Assembly: GCF_002878395.1 (NCBI RefSeq)
Contig: NC_061122.1
Span: 79,156,577 to 79,220,576, forward strand
Direction: 5' to 3'
Source: Capsicum annuum
Lineage: Eukaryota > Streptophyta > Magnoliopsida > Solanales > Solanaceae
Length of the DNA: 64,000 bases
The translations under genes and the position numbers were made by a program. This document shows, piece by piece, positions 58,850 to 64,000 of the stretch. Below the pieces are notes generated by a model. The model was not told the origin of the DNA and did no database searches. It worked only from the letters and a program-made list of their open reading frames with translations. How positions within the stretch are numbered: position 1 is the stretch's first letter; each line of letters begins with the position of its first letter.

Positions 58850-60516
58850 TCCACACCAAATTAATTTTAGTCCTGGCTCCCAAGCAAGAAATTATATTAA
58901 AAAGAATTTTTTGATAAAAAATGGAACCAGTTTAGAGCTTATTTTTTGAGACTTATAGTCCTGATGAGATGAATAATATTTCTAAAGAATTCTATGAAAC
59001 GTGTGCATTGCATAATCAGATTATGTATTTTGTGCTTTGGTTTATAACCACATACTTTCCATTATATGTTAAGGTGCTTGAAAGATCATATCAAGATAAT
59101 AGTGGTAACATTGTTAAAACTGTTTACCCTCCCCAAGCTCCTTTTAAATTGCCAAATAATACGGGTATTACTTTTTTCGCATTTTGAAAATTCATTGATA
59201 ATGAAGTTGCAAAGGTAACTATTGCAGAAATTAATAATTTGATTTCTCAAAATAATTATTTGAGCTTATATATGAAAGTCTTAGGAGAACATATTTCTTC
59301 TCTTGATAAAAAGCTCGATGGGTTAATTGATTTGATAACAAAACTGAGTGTTAGTCCAAATTCTACTGATATTGCTTCTTCTTCCCAAAGTAAGACAGAA
59401 GATTTGATGACTAAAACCAGTATTCAAAGGCCCCTTGGTATTGAGGGATTTCAACTTAAATTGCCTTTGCATGATTTAGAATAGCTTTTTGATAAAAAGC
59501 TTTTTGGTTTAATTATTAGACCTATTGATTTGTCTAATGTTTTTGCTGATAACCTTGACTTCTCTCTTGATTTGAAAAATTAGACCAAATCAAAGCTTAA
59601 TAAGCTTAGAGGAATGATTAAAAAATAGTCGGATAAAAATCCCAGATATGCTGATTTACCCCGCATACAAACTTTTTACTATCCGTGACCCACTTTTCAA
59701 GAGGATTTGATAGAGGAAAGAGTTTGAAATCAGACTAATAAGTATGATAGTGGAGACGATATTTATGAATAGAATCTTGTTGGTCTAATGAGAGGTAATT
59801 AACAATCCTCGTACATCGCATGATGATGTATTTAACGGTGTGTAAAGCCACTGGTAATACAAATAATGAAACAGATAAAGTTATCTGTAAATGACAGTTG
59901 CTGATTTTATTGGCCAACTTCGTGGCTGGTGGGATAATTTTTTGATTAATGATCAAAGAGAGTTAATTTTTAATGCTATAGCTATGACACTAGGGCTTGA
60001 TAACCTAGGAAGAGCCCTAGTTGCAAATAGGGAAGATGTTGTTTATACACTTATTCTTATAATTTTAGAACATTTTAATGGTAGATATACTAATCAGTAT
60101 GAAAGTATCCAAACTCTCTTAAATGGGCTTAGATGCAAGACCCTAGGAGAATTTAGGTGGTATAAAGACACCTTTTTAAGTCGGGTCATGGAATTACCCA
60201 AAAATCGGTATGAGCACTAAAGACTAAGTTTATAGATGGGCTTCCTCCACTTTTTCTGAAAGAGTACAAAAAACTCTTAGAGGTTCTTTTGGTGAAATTA
60301 CTTGGGAAAATTACACATATGGGCATTTGATCTTAGCTTGTACGCAAGAAGGATTAAACTTATGTAATAAGTTAAAATTATCTAGACAACTTAAGCTTGA
60401 TAAGCTTAACAGAAAATCTCAGATAGGAGATTTCTGTACCCAGTTTGGTATACTTGAACCAGCTTTCACTTTTAGGAAGAAAGGCCCTAGATATTCCAAA
60501 GGTGAGCAGCCTTATC
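58850..60516 (+). pseudogene. Pararetrovirus coiled-coil and coat/gag-like region, broken
   Basis: Continuing the polyprotein, a heptad-rich coiled coil lies at about 59,240-59,350. A coat/gag-like domain lies at about 59,891-60,536, with 'GQLRGWWDN' near 59,916 and 'LNGLRCKTLGEFRWYKDTF' near 60,121. Many stops and frameshifts occur (about 59,185, 59,480, 59,582, 59,626, 59,687, 59,770 and 60,219). The sequence is cut at 60,516 by another LTR retrotransposon, so the expected zinc knuckle and the join to protease are not in the window. Confidence 0.75.
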
Positions 60517-61198
60517 TGATACGAGTACGACCATGAGGATGGACGAGAATGAGTGTGTATTGAATTCGTTCAAGAAAGTGCACAAGTGAAGTGTAAAAGA
60601 GAGCCTAAATGCACTATATATAGAACCTCTTAAGGTTTTTAGTCTCAGTTATTTATTGATATTGAAAGTTGTAAGAAGAACATTTCTTTCTTGTGAGAAA
60701 GTCCTATGGCCGAAACACAGTAACTAGGATTTCTAACTTGAGTGTGGAATCATTTATATTAGATTCATGCTTGGAACGTTGGGTACTAGAAGAGGTTGAG
60801 GTCTCTCTTGTGCTCACCGAAGAGATAGGTATTTGTAGTGTTAAGGGTTCAAGAGTGGAATAGGCTCTTGGGTTCTTAAGATTATACCTTCACTTTGTCT
60901 ATCTATCTATCTTTACATTTCTTGTACTCTTTGTTGTTGTTCTAGTCAAAACCGTGTGTTGTTGTTTCCATTGGTTATTGTTTATCTTGTTCTTCATCTT
61001 GTTATCTTGATACTCTCTTTGTTAGTTTGTGGTGGTTGTTTTGGTGTCAAATACACCATTGTTATCTCGTATTGTTGTTGTTGTTGTGAATTCGAGAGTG
61101 TTCTTCAAAAAGGCCCTCGGATCCTTAAGATTAGTGGACAAATTTGGAGTGTATTTTCATGCTTCCGTTGTCTTTATCGTATTATTTGGTGTCAGAGC

Positions 61199-62489
61199 AT
61201 GGCTTGAACTTGTTCCTACAAGATCAAATCTTGGGCTAGCTCACTTGAGAAATAAAAAAAAGAAAAAAATTAAAATATGAAAATTCCCCAAAAGGAACAA
61301 TCTGTCCATTTTGTGTTCTTGGCCAAAAATTGAGTTCTTGTTGTGTCTTGGCTGAGATTTTTACTTGTCTTGAGTGTTTCTAGTGTTAGTTTTGTTCTCC
61401 ACTAACACTTTGAGTCTAAATCTAAGTTTGAGCTTGTATTTGTTGAAGTTGTAGTCGTGAACTTGGACTTAGCCGATTAGTTGTTGAACATTATTGTGGT
61501 GGACTGTTTTGGCCTTGTGGCCTTCATCTTGTTGTTGTTATAAGCTTGGCCACGTGATATTGTTGTTCATTGGTGGCCTAAGAACCATTTTGTTGAAGTT
61601 GTAGTTGTCTTGGCCAAGTGTTGAAGATATTGTATTGTGAAAATTGAAAGTTGGTCGTGTGAAATTGTTGGTGTTCTTGGAGATTGTTGTTGGTTGTTCT
61701 TGGTGATTGTTGATTTTGTTCTTGAAGTTCTTCACAACCTTCATAGCTTATTAAAATAAAGTGAACCTTAGATCTATAAAGGTGAAGGGAAAAAGGTGAA
61801 GCTTTGTTAGTCTTGAAAGACTTACCATTACTCATCCACTAGTCAATCACATCTCAACCACTTTCCATGATTTAAGGACCCATGTTTTAAGGAGAAGTAC
61901 AAGTAAAGTCAAAGTCTTGAAACTTGCAACTGAAAAGGGCTCCAAGACTTGTTTGAATTTCCCTTCTTAAATAAATTCCACCAATGTCCAAATTAAAAAT
62001 TGACCAAGACTTGAAATTGGACAACAAAATTGTGTGGGACCGTGACCAATTACGTGGCTGCCATGTCATCATATTTTTATTGTTCACGCAACATAATTAA
62101 GCTCAAATTTTAGAATTCTTAGTTTTATTTTAATGTTTCTTAGTTTCATTTGTTGGTTGGAACACTAATTGACAAGCTAGTAAACTCCTACTAGATTGTA
62201 AATTTGTTTTGTATCTGTTTGTTCGTGTTAACGTTCTTTGTGTACTTTTCTCTTTTGTGAATTCTTTGTTAGTTCTTGACTCAAGTCCTACAAGATTTTA
62301 TTTGAGTTTCAAATAAAAATCTATTCCAAGCAAGAGTAGACTCAACCCTCAATTACTCACGAAGTACAAGCCGGCTTTCAACACTTGTGAAACCAAGTGT
62401 GAGGTAAAACCAAGAGTGAGAGTGTGGTGAGGCATTTTGAACTAACAAGTTTGTTTTGTTGTTTGTTGTTGTCCTTTGCTTTAGGTACC
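61199..62489 (+). other. Non-coding 5' interior of the last LTR element
   Basis: GT-rich sequence with 'ttgttgttg' runs near 61,526 and 61,550, and no supported open frame on either strand. It is probably the long untranslated leader of the element. Confidence 0.6.
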
Positions 62490-63467
62490 ATGGCTGCCAG
62501 TAATATTGATGCCACGTTTGATCGCATCAATGACGATATTGAAGAAATGGAATGACACGTGGAAAGGTTATGCCAATTATTACCTAAACTTATCCCACAA
62601 AATCCAATTTTCCTTGTCCAAGCACCTTGTGCCGAGAGCTTTTTAAATGAAGAGGTGGGCTAACCCAACCCACACCAAGGTATACAGGAGATTGAAATAT
62701 CTTTGGTACTTGATAGTGAACTTATAGAGAGTGAAGCACTTGTTAGTTCCAAATTTGTCTGTGAGATAGATCATGCTCTTTTTAGGTTTAATATTTTGTT
62801 TGAAGATGATATAAACACTCCTAATAAACCTAGTGGTAAAAATAATGATATATCTTGCCTTGAAGGCTATAGCTGATATGCTAACCCACTCTGGTGTGAT
62901 AACATTCCTTCTAAAGATGGAAATCTCTTCTTGGAAGATGAGAGTACTCTTATGGGCAAGGAATGTGTAGTCTCAGAAATGAGTACTCTTGGTAGTACTC
63001 TTGGTGTGCATGATGATCAATTTACTCTTAAATGTAGTTCACTACTTGAGTATGTAAATAGAGTGCTTAAAAATTCTCAAGTTAGTAATGGTATCTATAA
63101 AATTGATCTTGATAATGCGCATGACTCTTTGAACATCTTGTGTGGTAAAAACATTGAGATTAGTTTTATTCATAGAGATCATGTGTATGAAAATATTTTT
63201 ATGTGTGAATGTGGGAGTGACATTCTAGGGGAAGGAAGGGCTAGCATCGACTTAGGCCCTTGGCTAATTTTTCCATTTGATCTCGGTATCATCTTAGGGT
63301 GGGAAAAGATGACTCTCGATCTATTTTCCTTTTGTCTTGATGCTTGTCCGATCCACTTTCTTTATAGCAATTGTACTAATCTTTTTATGATTAAAATAAA
63401 AGACTCGTGGCTATACTTCAAATTTTTCCCGCCTCAGCATGGCATGTTGATGTGTTATTTTTGCTAA
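62490..63467 (+). pseudogene. Single degraded frame inside the last LTR element
   Basis: From the ATG at 62,490 one frame is kept to the stop at 63,465, 325 codons, broken only by three in-frame stops (about 62,552, 62,661 and 62,874). The last 178 codons are fully open. The protein is acidic and hydrophobic toward the C-terminus ('WLIFPFDLGIILGWEK', residues about 257-272). No gag, protease or polymerase motif was recognised. That the frame survives mostly through a few point stops suggests it was translated until fairly recently in this family. Confidence 0.55.
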
Positions 63468-63561
63468 CCCTAACCCCTCATGTCATGAGGATATGTTTGT
63501 TTGTATTCTCTTGATTTGCAAGGTACGAATTTGAGGTTGAATCCTTTTCAAGAAGGGAGGA

Positions 63562-64000
63562 TGATATGAGTATGACCACGAGGATGGACGAGAACGAGTG
63601 CGTATTAAATACGTCTAAGGAATTGCACAAGTGAAGTGTAAAAGAGGGCCTAAATGCACTAAAAACAACCCCTAAGTTACACTTGATGGGCACCTCACCT
63701 TTGAGGGGTATTGTGGTAATTTTGTATTTTATTTTGTAATACACTATATATAGAACCTCTTAGGATTTTGTCTCAGATATTTATTGATATTGAAAGTTTT
63801 AAGAAGAACATTTCTCTCTTGTGAGAAAGGCCAATGGCCGAAACATTGTAACTAGGATTTCCAACTTGAGTGTGGAATCATTCATGTTGGATTCATGCTT
63901 GGAACGTTGGGTGCTAGAGGAGGTTGAGGTCTCTCTTGTGCTCATCAAAGAGATAGGTATTTGTAGTGTTAAGGATCCAAGAGTGGAATAGGCTCTTGGG
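63562..64000 (+). repeat. 3' LTR (partial) of the last element
   Basis: This aligns with the 5' LTR from 60,517. It holds 85 bp (63,662-63,746) that the 5' LTR lacks, and the missing piece is bounded by the short direct repeat CACTA. It continues beyond the window. Confidence 0.9.

Larger units (their letters stand above)
60517..64000 (+). mobile_element. Non-autonomous LTR retrotransposon, 3' end beyond the window
   Basis: The 5' LTR starts TGATACGAG at 60,517. The 3' LTR starts TGATATGAG at 63,562 after a purine tract 'aagaagggagga' and runs past the window end. A Met-tRNA-type primer site TGGTGTCAGAGC lies at 61,187-61,198, so the 5' LTR is about 0.67 kb. The interior has no pol genes. 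The 5' flank 'ttatc' (60,512-60,516) is the candidate TSD, but its partner is out of view. The element is inserted in the coat/gag-like region of the pararetrovirus. Confidence 0.9.

Noticed and set aside
61538..62087. Minus-strand frames of 66-85 codons
   Set aside because: Antisense frames through the GT-rich leader of the LTR element, rich in Asn/Gln from TTG runs.

Overview
The window is nuclear DNA from a flowering plant, most likely a member of the Solanaceae. It is AT-rich, has no bacterial-style gene packing, and contains only two spliced host genes. The repeat types fit Solanaceae: RTE LINEs whose 3' ends carry the 'cccagtgtattcccac...ggtctggggagggtaagatgtacgcagtcc' class of sequence, an Au/SolS-type tRNA-derived SINE, an Athila-like LTR element, and a degraded endogenous pararetrovirus. 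The species cannot be fixed from sequence alone.

Layout. (1) 1-6.4 kb: old LTR-retrotransposon debris without usable reading frames. (2) 6.8-10.4 kb: a 112-bp satellite array between T-rich and A-rich inverted arms, split by a Mutator-like element (MULE-like) with a perfect 10-bp target-site duplication (TSD). (3) 10.4-14.6 kb: an AT-rich repeat array (called F2 here) split by a 2.4-kb non-autonomous Helitron and ending in two hairpins and an inverted arm. (4) 14.8-16.7 kb: a second MULE-like element ending about 100 bp before a gene start. (5) 16,778-34,554 (+): a 14-exon RluA-type pseudouridine synthase gene (PUS5-like, 382 aa by my splice model). Two introns are swollen by RTE LINEs, a SINE, an LTR remnant and a GCGA-rich element. 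(6) 43,720-35,455 (-): a 4-exon gene for a two-SANT-domain corepressor of the POWERDRESS (PWR) type, 1,674 aa by my model. The two genes converge with about 0.9 kb between their stop codons. From memory, their Arabidopsis homologues have neighbouring locus numbers (At3g52260 and At3g52250), so this is probably conserved microsynteny. (7) 44.7-46.4 kb: the F2 array again, another hairpin, and inverted trinucleotide microsatellites. (8) 46.4-60.5 kb: a broken, circularly permuted endogenous pararetrovirus. In order it has protease-reverse transcriptase-RNase H, a second open reading frame (ORF2), an intergenic promoter region, a leader with a Met-tRNA primer site, a movement protein, and a coat/gag-like region. 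It contains snap-back rearrangements and a 5.6-kb Athila-like retrotransposon inserted in its RNase H region. (9) 60.5 kb to the end: another non-autonomous LTR retrotransposon that runs out of the window.

The two host genes are probably both nuclear-encoded housekeeping or regulatory genes: one modifies RNA, and the other works with histone deacetylase in chromatin. Everything else is mobile or viral DNA, and much of its insertion history can be read directly from target-site duplications and internal empty sites. I found no tRNA, rRNA, CRISPR array or bacterial feature.
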